The notes beneath the pieces were generated by a model, which was not told where the DNA came from, made no database searches, and saw nothing but the letters and a program-made list of their open reading frames with translations. Of a stretch of 64,000 nt of DNA, positions 17,156 to 26,532 are shown piece after piece. The translations under genes were made by a program, and so were the position numbers. Source of the stretch: an uncultured Sphingomonadaceae bacterium (lineage in GTDB: Bacteria; Pseudomonadota; Alphaproteobacteria; Sphingomonadales; Sphingomonadaceae). Location: contig CANKZR010000002.1 of assembly GCA_947488625.1 (NCBI GenBank), positions 248,001 to 312,000 on the forward strand, given 5' to 3'. Each line of letters starts with the position of its first letter. The first letter of the stretch is position 1.

Positions 17156-19056
17156 ACGCGCATTCGGCCGAGCTTGCTGGCAAGGCCCGGCGCCAGGGCG
17201 AAGACAAGGTTGCGAACATCGACGGCGGAACGAACCGCCAACTGGCAATCCCCCTGGGTGACGAAGCGCGCGAAGACCTGATTGCCCCTGCTCCTGGCAA
17301 CGAACCCGTAGCCGAACCGGTGGTAGAAGACGCCAAGGATCTCGCCCCGGACCGGTCGCTGGCGATTTCCGATTTTGCGCCACCTTCCGCTTCGGCCTCG
17401 GAACGGTTTATGCGGCTTGCTTTCAGCATGGGCGTTTCTCACAGCACTATCGTGGCGCCCTTCCGCAAGCCGTTGCGACCACGGCTGCAGGCCACGGTGA
17501 CAACCCCGCTGGAGGGGGATCGTGCTGCTGGAATGGCGCTGCGAGCCGGTCACTTTTACGTCTATGGCGTCAAGGCGCCGTTTGCACAGGTCGACATGGG
17601 GCCGCTGGGCAATCTCAGCCCACCGTTCGAGCGGGTCGTGCAGGGCTTTACGTGGCTGCGCGATCTTGCAACGTCGGGGACCCCGCCGCAGTGCCGCCAG
17701 GTGGGGGAGCGTCTGCTCGTATCCTGGTTCGATGCCAATCCCGCTATCGGCAAGGGGCCTGCGTGGAAGGTCGAGAATGTCGGGCTTCGCCTGCTCGCCT
17801 GGCTGGTGCATGCACCGCTGCTGATTTCCGGCAATGACGCTGCTTTGCGCCAACGTGTGCTTACCGCCATGTCGGACACCGCGCGATGGCTGGATCGCAA
17901 TGTCGGCAAGGCAGATGATCGGCTGGGCGAAGTTGCCGGCTGGTGCGCGATTACCGCGGCGGGACTGCTGCTGCCCGAAGGCAAGCCGCGCCGCCTGTTT
18001 GGCGAGGCCGGACTGGCCCGTGCACTGGGTGAGGCTGTGGGCGAGGATGGCGGACTGCTGTCGCGCAGCCCGGATGCGCAGATGCAGGCGATTGCCAATC
18101 TGATCGACCTGCGCGCCTGTTACGAGGCGGCCGGGCACGAACCGCCCAGGCTGCTGGGCACCATGCTGCACATGCTGGTCCCTCCGCTGCTGGCGCTGAC
18201 CCATGGCGACGGCGGACTGGGCAACTGGCAGGGCGGCGGCGCGACCAAAGCCTCCCGCCTGTCGCGCCTTGTCGGGGCCAGCGGTGTGCGCACCCGCCCC
18301 CTGAAGGAGCCGAGCGGCTGGGGCTACCAGCGCGTCACCGCGCGCAAGGCCACGCTTCTGATGGATGGTTCTCCGCCGCCGCTAGGCCACCATGCACGGC
18401 ACGGCTGCGCTTCCACCCTTGCGCTGGAATTCAGTCACGCAGAGCACCGACTGATCGTGAATTGCGGCGGCGCTGCGCTGGCGGGTGGACAGGTTCCGGT
18501 GCGGATCGAGCAGGGGCTGCGCGCCACGGCGGCGCATTCCACACTTGTGTTGGGCGATGCCAATTCCACCGCCGTGCTGATTGATGGCAAGCTGGGCTCC
18601 GGCGTTGGCGAAGTGCAGATCGACACGCGGCAGGTGAAGCTGGAAAACGGCTCCGCCACCCGGATCGAGGCGAGTCACGATGGCTACGCCTCGCGGTTCG
18701 GGTTGATACACCGCCGTATCCTGATGCTGCGCGAGGACGGGCAGGAACTGCGCGGGGAGGACGTGCTCGTTCCTTCCGGCCGCAAGGGGAAGCGCGGCAA
18801 GGTGCCGTTTGCTATCCGGTTCCACCTTGGCCGCCATGTCGAGACCACGCTGACCGATAGCGGCAAGGGCGCCAGCCTGATGTTGCCCGATGGCAGTCTG
18901 TGGCAATTCGCGACCGGCGCGGAAAGCCTGGAACTGGAAGAGAGCCTGTGGGTCGATGGCAATGGCAAGCCGCATCCGGTACAGCAATTGGTGATAGAGG
19001 GATTCGCCTCGCGCGGCGGCGGCAATTTTGCCTGGCTGCTCAAACGCATGGGATAG
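17152..19056 (+). CDS. heparinase II/III family protein
   Basis: The start is GTG 17152, overlapping the rpe stop (GTGA) with GGGGAGAGG upstream. The product has 634 residues. After a variable ~100-residue N-terminus there is an alpha-helical toroid region ('WLRDLATSG', '[16 protein letters not shown]', '[13 protein letters not shown]') and then a beta-rich heparinase II/III-like domain ('[15 protein letters not shown]', '[16 protein letters not shown]', '[11 protein letters not shown]'). The fold belongs to polysaccharide lyases, but the substrate in this rpe-purH setting is unknown. No signal peptide is apparent. It is translationally coupled to rpe. Confidence 0.85.
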   Translation: MNAHSAELAGKARRQGEDKVANIDGGTNRQLAIPLGDEAREDLIAPAPGNEPVAEPVVEDAKDLAPDRSLAISDFAPPSASASERFMRLAFSMGVSHSTIVAPFRKPLRPRLQATVTTPLEGDRAAGMALRAGHFYVYGVKAPFAQVDMGPLGNLSPPFERVVQGFTWLRDLATSGTPPQCRQVGERLLVSWFDANPAIGKGPAWKVENVGLRLLAWLVHAPLLISGNDAALRQRVLTAMSDTARWLDRNVGKADDRLGEVAGWCAITAAGLLLPEGKPRRLFGEAGLARALGEAVGEDGGLLSRSPDAQMQAIANLIDLRACYEAAGHEPPRLLGTMLHMLVPPLLALTHGDGGLGNWQGGGATKASRLSRLVGASGVRTRPLKEPSGWGYQRVTARKATLLMDGSPPPLGHHARHGCASTLALEFSHAEHRLIVNCGGAALAGGQVPVRIEQGLRATAAHSTLVLGDANSTAVLIDGKLGSGVGEVQIDTRQVKLENGSATRIEASHDGYASRFGLIHRRILMLREDGQELRGEDVLVPSGRKGKRGKVPFAIRFHLGRHVETTLTDSGKGASLMLPDGSLWQFATGAESLELEESLWVDGNGKPHPVQQLVIEGFASRGGGNFAWLLKRMG

Positions 19057-19066
19057 ATTACACGGC

Positions 19067-20689
19067 ATGACGGACGTTGCGATCAAACGGGCACTGCTTT
19101 CGGTGTCCGACAAGGCGGGTATTGTCGAATTGGGCGGCAAGCTGGCGAAAGCCGGGGTAGAGCTGGTGTCCACAGGCGGCACGGCCCGCGCATTGCGTGA
19201 CGCCGGGCTGGATGTGCTGGATGTATCCGAAATTACCGGCTTTCCCGAGATGATGGATGGCCGCGTGAAGACGCTGCATCCCATGGTGCACGGCGGGCTG
19301 CTGGCCGTGCGCGACAACGCCGATCACACCGCCGCGATGGACACGCATGACATCGGTGGAATCGATTTGCTCGTGGTGAACCTCTACCCGTTCGAGGAGA
19401 CAGTGGCGCGCGGGGCCAGTCGAGAGGAAATCGTCGAGAATATCGACATCGGCGGCCCGGCCATGGTTCGCTCCGCCAGCAAGAACCACCAGTTCGTCAC
19501 CATCGTTACCGATCCTGCGGACTACGCCGAACTGACCGAGGAACTGGCCGAACACGACGGCGCCACGACGCAAGCGTTCCGCACACGCATGGCGGCCAAG
19601 GCCTTCGCCAAGACGGCAAGCTACGACGCGGCAATCGCCAACTGGTTCGCCTTTGGCGATGCGTTCACCAACCCGCTGGGTTCTGAAGCCCTGAAGGCAA
19701 CACCGTTCGTCGACAAGCTGCCGCTGGCTTTCACCAAGAAGGACGAGCTGCGTTACGGCGAGAATCCGCACCAGGCCGCCGCTGTCTATCTGCCGCAAAG
19801 CACCAGCGTGCAGGGCATTCCGCAGGCCGAGCAGGTGCAGGGCAAGGAGCTGTCCTACAACAACTACAACGATGCCGATGCCGCGCTGGAACTGGTTGCC
19901 GAATTTGCCGGCGGCGATCCCGCCGTGGTGATCGTGAAACACGCCAATCCGTGCGGCGTGGCGCAATCCTCGACCTTGCTTGAGGCGTGGCAAAAGGCGC
20001 TGGCATGCGATAGCGTATCGGCCTTTGGCGGCATCGTGGCGGTGAACCGACCCTTGGACGGACAGACTGCGAAGGCGATCTGCAAGATCTTTACCGAAGT
20101 TGTGATTGCCCCCGGTGCCGATGATGCAGCGCGCGAGGCTTTTGCTGCGAAAAAGAACCTGCGCCTGCTGCTGATCGATGATTTTCCGCAGGCCGACCGT
20201 AGCGGCTTTCAGATGAAGACCATTGCAGGCGGGATGCTGTTGCAGTCGCGCGATAACGGTGTGATCGGTGCCGAGGACCTGAAGGTTGTCACCAAGCGTC
20301 AACCCGGAGAGCAGGAAATTGCCGATGCCCTGTTCGCGTGGAAAGTGGCCAAGCACGTAAAGTCGAACGCCATCGTCTATGCCAAGGACGGCGCGACGGC
20401 CGGTATCGGCGCTGGCCAGATGAATCGTCGCGATTCCTCTCGTATCGCTGCAGTGCGCGCGGCGGAGGCTGCCGAGGCGGCGGGCTGGGATGCCCCGCGC
20501 ACGCAAGGCAGCGCCGTTGCGTCAGACGCGTTCTTCCCCTTCGCCGACGGGTTGTTGAGCGCGGTGGAAGCAGGCGCGACGATGGTGATCCAGCCCGGCG
20601 GTTCCATGCGCGACGACGAGGTAATTGCCGCCGCCGACGAGGCGGGCATTGCCATGGTGTTCACCGGGATGCGCCATTTCCGTCATTGA
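19067..20689 (+). CDS. purH: bifunctional AICAR transformylase / IMP cyclohydrolase
   Basis: Catalyses the last two steps of IMP synthesis. The start at ATG 19067 ([19 protein letters not shown]) fits the family and gives ~540 residues. The N-terminal cyclohydrolase domain has '[17 protein letters not shown]' and '[11 protein letters not shown]'. The C-terminal transformylase has '[13 protein letters not shown]', '[10 protein letters not shown]', '[10 protein letters not shown]' and '[10 protein letters not shown]'. It follows the heparinase gene by ten bases, so the purine enzyme shares a transcript with rpe. Confidence 0.97.
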   Translation: MTDVAIKRALLSVSDKAGIVELGGKLAKAGVELVSTGGTARALRDAGLDVLDVSEITGFPEMMDGRVKTLHPMVHGGLLAVRDNADHTAAMDTHDIGGIDLLVVNLYPFEETVARGASREEIVENIDIGGPAMVRSASKNHQFVTIVTDPADYAELTEELAEHDGATTQAFRTRMAAKAFAKTASYDAAIANWFAFGDAFTNPLGSEALKATPFVDKLPLAFTKKDELRYGENPHQAAAVYLPQSTSVQGIPQAEQVQGKELSYNNYNDADAALELVAEFAGGDPAVVIVKHANPCGVAQSSTLLEAWQKALACDSVSAFGGIVAVNRPLDGQTAKAICKIFTEVVIAPGADDAAREAFAAKKNLRLLLIDDFPQADRSGFQMKTIAGGMLLQSRDNGVIGAEDLKVVTKRQPGEQEIADALFAWKVAKHVKSNAIVYAKDGATAGIGAGQMNRRDSSRIAAVRAAEAAEAAGWDAPRTQGSAVASDAFFPFADGLLSAVEAGATMVIQPGGSMRDDEVIAAADEAGIAMVFTGMRHFRH

Positions 20690-20869
20690 TTGCGCGTCAT
20701 GCGCAGGTGTGCATGGCGGGGCGCGTTAGATCAGCGTTTCTCACGACAAGGCGTTGCGCTCATACGGCGAGCGGGCGATGCTGCAAGGCGAGTTCAGTCG
20801 TTCGAAAGTAACTTCACGCTAGGGTTTGAGCTAATAAAGAATAACACACGATTTGATCGGACCGCTCCA

Positions 20870-20974
20870 ATGGAACTTTTCAACGCCGAACTTTATCGCT
20901 CCTTCCTTGCAGGATTTGCTGTAACCGCCGTAGTCCTTGCCGCGAATATCCTTCCGAACCTCGGAGGAATTTGA
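20870..20974 (+). CDS. 34-residue predicted membrane micro-protein upstream of msrA
   Basis: A short frame (MELFNAELYRSFLAGFAV...) ends exactly where msrA begins: TGA at 20972-20974, ATG at 20975. Residues 12-28 form one hydrophobic helix, so it would be a single-pass membrane peptide. The track shows it only as the tail of a longer ORF from 20690. Its Shine-Dalgarno sequence is weak, but the protein-like composition and tight junction with msrA favour a real gene. No function can be assigned. Confidence 0.5.
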   Translation: MELFNAELYRSFLAGFAVTAVVLAANILPNLGGI

Positions 20975-21649
20975 ATGACGATGAAGTCGCTTCTCGCTGC
21001 CACGGTGCTGGGCTTTTCAGCTCTGGCGCTGCCATCTGCCGCGCTTGCCGAGGATGTGTTCGATGCACCTGTCGCCGCGCGCCAGGCCAATGAAACCGGC
21101 CTTCAGACCGCGATTTTCGCAGGGGGTTGTTTCTGGGGTATCGAGGGGATCTTCAGCCATACCCGCGGCGTGACCAGTGCCGTGTCGGGCTATCATGGCG
21201 GCAATTCCGGCACCGCCACCTATCGTCAGGTCACCAGCGGTACCACCCAGCACGCAGAAGCGGTGCAGGTCACTTACGATCCTTCCGTGATCAGGTACGA
21301 CCAGTTGCTGCGGATCCTGTTTTCCGTCGGTGCCGACCCTACCTTGCACAACCGCCAGGGCCCTGACCGTGGCCCTCAATATCGTGCCGCCATCGTGCCC
21401 GTCACGGCAGAGCAGCGCGCCGTTGCCCAGGCGTATGTCGCGCAAATGGAGCGTTCGGATGTCTGGGACAAGCCGATGGCCGTGCGGGTAGAACGCCATC
21501 GCCGGTTCTTCGAGGCAGAAGATTACCATCAGGATTACATGCTGAACAATCCGAACAGCGGCTACATCCGTCGTTGGGATGCTCCCAAGGTGGAGGCGTT
21601 GCAGGCCAAGTTTCCGCAGTTCTACCGCGCACGTTTCCGTACCGGCTAG
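20975..21649 (+). CDS. msrA: exported peptide-methionine (S)-S-oxide reductase
   Basis: A 224-residue methionine sulfoxide reductase A with an N-terminal signal peptide (MTMKSLLAATVLGFSALALPSAALA), so it works outside the cytoplasm. The catalytic cysteine is C52 in 'FAGGCFWG'. Other landmarks are 'GYHGG', 'HAEAVQVTYDP', 'FFSVGADPT'-like 'LFSVGADPTLHNRQGPD', and 'EDYHQDYM'. A strong ribosome site (GGAGG) lies before the ATG. Most MsrA proteins are cytosolic, so export is notable; MsrB in this window is also exported. Confidence 0.95.
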   Translation: MTMKSLLAATVLGFSALALPSAALAEDVFDAPVAARQANETGLQTAIFAGGCFWGIEGIFSHTRGVTSAVSGYHGGNSGTATYRQVTSGTTQHAEAVQVTYDPSVIRYDQLLRILFSVGADPTLHNRQGPDRGPQYRAAIVPVTAEQRAVAQAYVAQMERSDVWDKPMAVRVERHRRFFEAEDYHQDYMLNNPNSGYIRRWDAPKVEALQAKFPQFYRARFRTG

Positions 21650-21714
21650 ACGCGCTGCGAGGACCGTCAAAGGGCTAGATTGCCGTTGGCCAATTGCGCG
21701 CCTATGTAAGACGG

Positions 21715-22179
21715 ATGGCTACGCAGCATAAACATAACGAACATTCGGGCGACACGCTTGTCGCCGAGGCCGGGAAGGTTCTCACCGACGCGGGCGAACA
21801 ATGGACTGCCATGCGCGAGGACGTGTTCCGCGCACTGGCCGATCAGCAGCGCCCCGCATCCGCCTATGACATTGCGGAGGAAGTGGGCAATCGCCGTGGC
21901 AAGCGCGTGGCCGCCAACAGCGTGTACCGCATCCTCGACTTGTTCGTGCGGACCAATCTCGCCAATCGTATCGAGAGCGCGAACGCCTATCTCGCCAACA
22001 CCCATCCCGGCTGCCGTCACGACTGCGTGTTCATGATCTGCGACGATTGCGGACAGGCCGACCATTTCGATGATGACAAGCTGACCGATGCCTTGCGTGA
22101 AGCTGGCAGGTCGCAGGGCTATTCCAACGTTCGCCCGGTTGTGGAATTGCGCGGACTTTGCAGCGATTGTGCCGGATGA
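21715..22179 (+). CDS. Fur-family transcriptional regulator, Zur-like
   Basis: A 154-residue metal-sensing repressor starting at ATG 21715 (MATQHKHNEHSG); the track start is a TTG seven codons earlier. The N-terminal winged helix includes 'PASAYDIAEEVGNRRGKRVAANSVYRILDLF'. The C-terminal part has 'HPGCRHDCVFMICDDCGQADHF' and ends 'LRGLCSDC', giving two CxxC pairs for the structural zinc. The spacing and histidines favour a zinc-uptake regulator over Fur. Potential targets are not in the immediate neighbourhood. Confidence 0.83.
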   Translation: MATQHKHNEHSGDTLVAEAGKVLTDAGEQWTAMREDVFRALADQQRPASAYDIAEEVGNRRGKRVAANSVYRILDLFVRTNLANRIESANAYLANTHPGCRHDCVFMICDDCGQADHFDDDKLTDALREAGRSQGYSNVRPVVELRGLCSDCAG

Positions 22180-22210
22180 TCGCCCTAAGCCTTACGACAA
22201 ACCGTGTATA

Positions 22211-22233
22211 TTCATCGATGAAGCGTTCATCGA
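22211..22233. promoter_or_regulatory. palindrome plus repeated half-site upstream of dxs
   Basis: A perfect 12-base palindrome TTCATCGATGAA (22211-22222) is followed by another copy of the half-site TTCATCGA (22226-22233), about 30-55 bases before the dxs ATG. Spacing of 15 bases between half-sites could suit a regulator binding in tandem. No known consensus is matched. Confidence 0.3.
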
Positions 22234-22264
22234 CAGGCCAGAATAGAGCGTGTAGACCAACCCC

Positions 22265-24199
22265 ATGACATCGCCTCGCCCGAACACACCCCTGCTCGAC
22301 ACGGTCGACAAACCCGCAGACCTTCGCAAGCTCAAGCCCGAGCAATTGCGCCAGCTTGCCGATGAACTTCGCAGCGAAATGATCGATGCCGTGGGCTCCA
22401 CCGGCGGCCACCTTGGCTCCGGCCTTGGCGTTGTGGAATTGACCACTGCCATCCATTACGTGTTCAACACGCCCGACGACCGGCTGATCTGGGATGTTGG
22501 CCACCAGGCCTATCCGCACAAGATCCTGACCGGGCGGCGCGATCGCATTCGCACCCTGCGCCAGGGCGGTGGCCTGTCCGGCTTCACCAAGCGCAGCGAA
22601 AGCGAATACGATCCCTTCGGCGCGGCGCATTCCTCCACCTCGATCTCGGCGGGGCTGGGCTTTGCCGTTGCCAACAAACTGAACGACAGGCCGGGCAAGG
22701 CAATCGCCGTGATCGGCGACGGCGCGATGAGCGCAGGCATGGCCTACGAGGCGATGAACAATGCCGAACAGGCGGGCAATCGCCTGATCGTGATATTGAA
22801 CGACAACGACATGTCCATCGCCCCACCTGTGGGCGGTCTCTCCGCCTATCTGGCGCGCATGGTGTCCAGCAGCGAGTACCTGGGCTTGCGCTCTCTGGCG
22901 TCCAAGGTTGCGAACAAGATCGGTCGGCGCGTGCACAATTCGTTGCACAAGGCAGAGGAATATGCCCGCGGCATGGTGACCGGCGGTACCATGTTCGAGG
23001 AGCTCGGCTTCTACTATGTCGGGCCCATCGACGGCCACAATCTCGATCACCTGCTGCCTGTTCTCGAAAACGTGCGGGATTCGGATCAGGGACCGGTGCT
23101 GATCCATGTCGTTACCACCAAGGGCAAGGGCTATGCCCCGGCAGAGGACAGCGCCGACAAGTATCATGGCGTTCCCAAGTTCGACGTCGTGACTGGTGAA
23201 AAAGCCAAGTCGAAAGCCGGTCCGCCGGCTTATCAGAACGTGTTCGGTGAAACGCTGGCCAAACTGGCGGAGACGGACAATCGCATCTGCGCCATCACCG
23301 CCGCCATGCCCAGCGGCACGGGCGTGGACAAGTTTGCGAAGGCCCATCCCGAGCGCGCCTTCGATGTCGGAATTGCCGAACAGCACGGCGTCACTTTCGC
23401 CGCCGGGCTCGCGGCACAGGGGATGCGGCCCTTCGCGGCGATCTATTCCACTTTCCTGCAGCGTGCCTACGATCAGGTGGTGCACGACGTGGCGATCCAG
23501 AACCTGCCCGTGCGCTTCGCAATAGATCGCGCTGGCCTTGTGGGCGCAGACGGCGCGACCCATGCAGGCAGCTTCGATGTCACCTATCTGGCAAGTCTGC
23601 CCAACTTCGTGGTGATGGCGGCCGCTGACGAGGCGGAACTGGTCCACATGACCTACACCGCCGCCGAATATGACGACGGCCCGATTGCCTTCCGCTACCC
23701 GCGCGGCAACGGCGTGGGTGTCGACCTGCCCGAAACTCCGCAGAAGCTGGAAATCGGCAAGGGCCGTATCGTTTGCGGCGACGAGAGCGGCGGCAAGGTC
23801 GCCATCCTCTCCCTCGGCGCGCGTCTGGGAGAGGCCCGCAAGGCGGCCGACCAGCTGGAGGCCAAGGGCCTTGCCACCACCGTTGCGGACATGCGCTTTG
23901 CCAAGCCGCTGGATGAAGACATGATCCGCAAACTGGCCACCACACACGACGTGCTGGTGACAGTGGAGGAAGCTTCCATTGGCGGGCTCGGCGCGCATGT
24001 TCTTACCATGGCGAGCGACGAGGGACTGACCGATGGCGGGCTAAAAATTCGCACCATGCGTCTGCCCGACCTGTTCCTCGACCATGACGATCCGGTAAAG
24101 CAGTACGACCAGGCCGGGCTGAACGCGCCACAGATCGTCGACAAGGTATTGAGCGCCCTGCGCCACAATTCTGCGGGTGTAAAAGAAGCGCGGGCGTGA
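22265..24199 (+). CDS. dxs: 1-deoxy-D-xylulose-5-phosphate synthase
   Basis: First enzyme of the MEP isoprenoid pathway: it condenses pyruvate and glyceraldehyde 3-phosphate using thiamine diphosphate. The protein has 644 residues, a normal length. '[21 protein letters not shown]', '[15 protein letters not shown]', the ThDP motif '[17 protein letters not shown]...NDNDMSI', '[14 protein letters not shown]', '[15 protein letters not shown]' and 'FRYPRG' are all present. It supplies precursors for carotenoids, quinones and hopanoids. It is followed after ten bases by an alpha/beta hydrolase gene. Confidence 0.97.
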   Translation: MTSPRPNTPLLDTVDKPADLRKLKPEQLRQLADELRSEMIDAVGSTGGHLGSGLGVVELTTAIHYVFNTPDDRLIWDVGHQAYPHKILTGRRDRIRTLRQGGGLSGFTKRSESEYDPFGAAHSSTSISAGLGFAVANKLNDRPGKAIAVIGDGAMSAGMAYEAMNNAEQAGNRLIVILNDNDMSIAPPVGGLSAYLARMVSSSEYLGLRSLASKVANKIGRRVHNSLHKAEEYARGMVTGGTMFEELGFYYVGPIDGHNLDHLLPVLENVRDSDQGPVLIHVVTTKGKGYAPAEDSADKYHGVPKFDVVTGEKAKSKAGPPAYQNVFGETLAKLAETDNRICAITAAMPSGTGVDKFAKAHPERAFDVGIAEQHGVTFAAGLAAQGMRPFAAIYSTFLQRAYDQVVHDVAIQNLPVRFAIDRAGLVGADGATHAGSFDVTYLASLPNFVVMAAADEAELVHMTYTAAEYDDGPIAFRYPRGNGVGVDLPETPQKLEIGKGRIVCGDESGGKVAILSLGARLGEARKAADQLEAKGLATTVADMRFAKPLDEDMIRKLATTHDVLVTVEEASIGGLGAHVLTMASDEGLTDGGLKIRTMRLPDLFLDHDDPVKQYDQAGLNAPQIVDKVLSALRHNSAGVKEARA

Positions 24200-24227
24200 C
24201 CCGCGCCTGATGCCCAGGATCGGCCGC

Positions 24228-25010
24228 ATGGCGACTTCCCTGCTGGTCTTTCTGATTGTCGCCTATGGGGCGACGCTAGTGGCCGTCTATGTCCTGCAGA
24301 CACGCCTGATCTATCCAGCGCCTGAGGTTCGCAGCGATACGCCGGGCGCATTCGAACAGGTGTCCTACTCCACTGCCGATGGCTTGGAACTGCGCGCGGG
24401 GTATCGCCCCGCGCGCGATGACAAGCCGACCTTGCTGTTCTTCCATGGAAACGGTGCGAACTGGCAGACCACGCCCTTCGTCACCGATCTGCTTGTCAGG
24501 GACGGCTACGGCGTGCTGGCTGCCGAGTATCGCGGATATAACGACAATCCGGGCGTGCCTTCCGAAAAAGGCCTCTACGCAGATGGCCGCGCGGCATACG
24601 ATTTTCTGCGCGAGGAAGGGCTTGCGCCGCAAGATATTGTCCTCGTCGGCAATTCGATCGGCTCGGGCGTGGCAACGCATCTGGCAACCGAGCTCGAGGC
24701 ACGCGCCCTGGTACTGGTCTCACCCTTCGATAGCCTCGAGGAGACCGCCTCGCGAAAACTGCGATGGCTTCCGGTGCGCCAGTTGTTGCGGGATCGCTAT
24801 GACAATTCCGGCAAGTTCCCGGACCTCGCCCTCCCGATCCTCATCCTGCATGGAGAAGGCGATGCCCTCATCGCCGTGGATCAAGCTCGCGCGTTGGCGG
24901 CGGCACATCCGGACGCCGCGCTAGTCACCTATCCGGGATGGGGCCACGATCTGATCGTCCACCCGCCAGTGCAGGACGAGATCGCGCAATTTCTTCAGCA
25001 GACAGGCTGA
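24228..25010 (+). CDS. membrane-anchored alpha/beta hydrolase
   Basis: A ~260-residue hydrolase with an N-terminal hydrophobic anchor (LLVFLIVAYGATLVAVYVL). The oxyanion region is 'LLFFHGNGANW', the nucleophile serine is in 'VGNSIGSGVA', and 'LHGEGDALI' and 'GWGHD' supply the acid and the histidine. It belongs to the BEM46/YfhR-like group. The start may be ATG 24210 or 24228; both leave the anchor intact. The substrate is unknown. It lies ten to thirty bases after dxs and is probably co-transcribed. Confidence 0.8.
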   Translation: MATSLLVFLIVAYGATLVAVYVLQTRLIYPAPEVRSDTPGAFEQVSYSTADGLELRAGYRPARDDKPTLLFFHGNGANWQTTPFVTDLLVRDGYGVLAAEYRGYNDNPGVPSEKGLYADGRAAYDFLREEGLAPQDIVLVGNSIGSGVATHLATELEARALVLVSPFDSLEETASRKLRWLPVRQLLRDRYDNSGKFPDLALPILILHGEGDALIAVDQARALAAAHPDAALVTYPGWGHDLIVHPPVQDEIAQFLQQTG

Positions 25011-25107
25011 TCCAGAATCCGCAGCGGGTGGCAGGTTTGAAAAGCCCCGGCCCGGACCGACGAAGGTGTTACCCCGGTCTTTCTCCGCAGTTGCATCACC
25101 TAAACCA

Positions 25108-25137
25108 AAAGGGCGGAACCTGCCGGTCCCGCCCTTT
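25108..25137. terminator. bidirectional hairpin terminator between convergent genes
   Basis: AAAGGGCGG (25108-25116) pairs with CCGCCCTTT (25129-25137) around a partly self-paired loop. The flanking A and T tracts allow termination in both directions, between the hydrolase gene and the convergent amidohydrolase operon. Confidence 0.7.
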
Positions 25138-25158
25138 CCCCCTGTCCTGCGCCCGAGC

Positions 25159-26532
25159 CTATCGCTCGTAGGCGCGCGGCAACTGGCTTTCGTCGAGTGA
25201 CCGGTAGCGGTCCCTCAATCGAGTCTGGTGATTTGTAAGCGGTTGTTCGACGCCGTCAATATACACGCGGACAGGGGCGGAACTTGTTTCCAGCGGATCG
25301 CCATCCCATACCACCAGATCGCCATGGGCGCCGGTGGCCAGAATGCCAACGCGGCCTTCCAGCCCCGCCACCGCCGCAGGTATCGATGTAATCGCGGCAA
25401 AAGCCTCGCCCCAGGTCAGCCCCGTCGCTCCCGGAACGCGGTTCAGCGCCACCATGTTGCCAGCCTGCTGTGGCAGGTTGCGCGGATGGTCTCCGCTGCT
25501 GTCGTAGCCCCCGATCGCCACGGTGACGCCTGCATCTACCATGCGACCGACGTTGCTTTGCGTGGCGGCCAGTTGCTCGAAGGATACGGGCAGGTCGCGC
25601 AAGGCCGCAGCAATCACAGGAACGCCCGCGGCCGCGATGCGGTCCGCGACCATCCAGCCCTCTGCGGCACCCACCAGCACCATGTCGAGTGCGGGAAACT
25701 CATCCTTCAAAGAAAGGGCGGAGAGAATATCGCTTGCGCGCTCAACCTCGATATATATTTTCTGCTCGCCGTTCACGACAGGCACCAGGGCCGCCGCATC
25801 GAACCGGGTCAGCAGAACGTCGCCGGAGCGGTCGGCACCGGGAGAAAAGCGCGAATCGAGGCCAATGGTCTCGCCCGGACGGTTGCCGCGCGTCTGGCGG
25901 CTGCTGGAAAGCTCTGCGGCATCACCGAAGGAGCCTGCTTCCTGCAAGGCGTTGCGCAGCAGGGCATGAGCGGAAGTAAGGCTGCCGCCAGCCAGCCACG
26001 CGCCGCGTTCGCCCATCTCCACGTACTGGAAGGCACGCGGATGGCGTACGGCGTCATAATCCGCACCGAGATCGACAATGGCTCCCTGCCCGGCGAAGAT
26101 CGAGGCGCCCGCGCCCGGCGTCACGCTGGCACGGGTTACGCCGCCTGCACGGCTGTAGCCGAAATCCTGCGCATTGGGATTGATGACGGGCGAAACGTCC
26201 AGCGCGGCACCAAAGGGCGAATCGCTGGCGTTCACGTCATTGCTGTCTGCCACGGCATCCACATCCACCAGGCCCAGATTGGTGATGGAGGCGAAGATGC
26301 CAGGCGTCACCCACATGCCGCTGCCGTCCACGACAGGCATGCCGGCAGGTGCGGTGACACCGCTGCCTGCGGCGACCACGCGGCCACCTTGTACCACGAC
26401 GGTGGCGTTGGTGATGGGATCGCTGCCGTCACCTGTGGCGACGGTGGCACCGGTAATGGCGATATCCTGCGCGGCGACCGGTGATGCGGCGATTGCCATT
26501 GCAGAGGCTGCGATGCTGAGGAGGCGCTTCAT
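25159..26532 (-). CDS. exported amidohydrolase-fold protein lacking the HxH metal motif
   Basis: The start at ATG 26532 overlaps the upstream stop (ATGA) and gives a signal peptide (MKRLLSIAASAMAIAASPVAAQ). The 457-residue mature region has the amidohydrolase framework: 'ITGATVATGDGSDPITNATVVV' at the start, 'GMWVTPGI', and 'GHGDLVVWDGDPLE'-like 'GAHGDLVVWDGDPLE' at the end. Where active members read PGxIDxHxH, this one reads 'TPGIFASITNLGLVDV', so the first two metal histidines are missing. It may be a non-catalytic partner of the intact amidohydrolase encoded just upstream. Homologues with the same substitution would support a conserved pseudo-enzyme role. Confidence 0.82.
   Translation of the reverse strand: MKRLLSIAASAMAIAASPVAAQDIAITGATVATGDGSDPITNATVVVQGGRVVAAGSGVTAPAGMPVVDGSGMWVTPGIFASITNLGLVDVDAVADSNDVNASDSPFGAALDVSPVINPNAQDFGYSRAGGVTRASVTPGAGASIFAGQGAIVDLGADYDAVRHPRAFQYVEMGERGAWLAGGSLTSAHALLRNALQEAGSFGDAAELSSSRQTRGNRPGETIGLDSRFSPGADRSGDVLLTRFDAAALVPVVNGEQKIYIEVERASDILSALSLKDEFPALDMVLVGAAEGWMVADRIAAAGVPVIAAALRDLPVSFEQLAATQSNVGRMVDAGVTVAIGGYDSSGDHPRNLPQQAGNMVALNRVPGATGLTWGEAFAAITSIPAAVAGLEGRVGILATGAHGDLVVWDGDPLETSSAPVRVYIDGVEQPLTNHQTRLRDRYRSLDESQLPRAYER

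Noticed and set aside
17152-19056. Secreted polysaccharide lyase locus
   Set aside because: The heparinase-family protein has no visible signal peptide and sits in a rpe-purH transcript, not with transporters or sulfatases, so a polysaccharide-use locus is not supported.
22031-23998. 655-residue minus-strand ORF
   Set aside because: Shadow of dxs, which is unambiguous on the plus strand.
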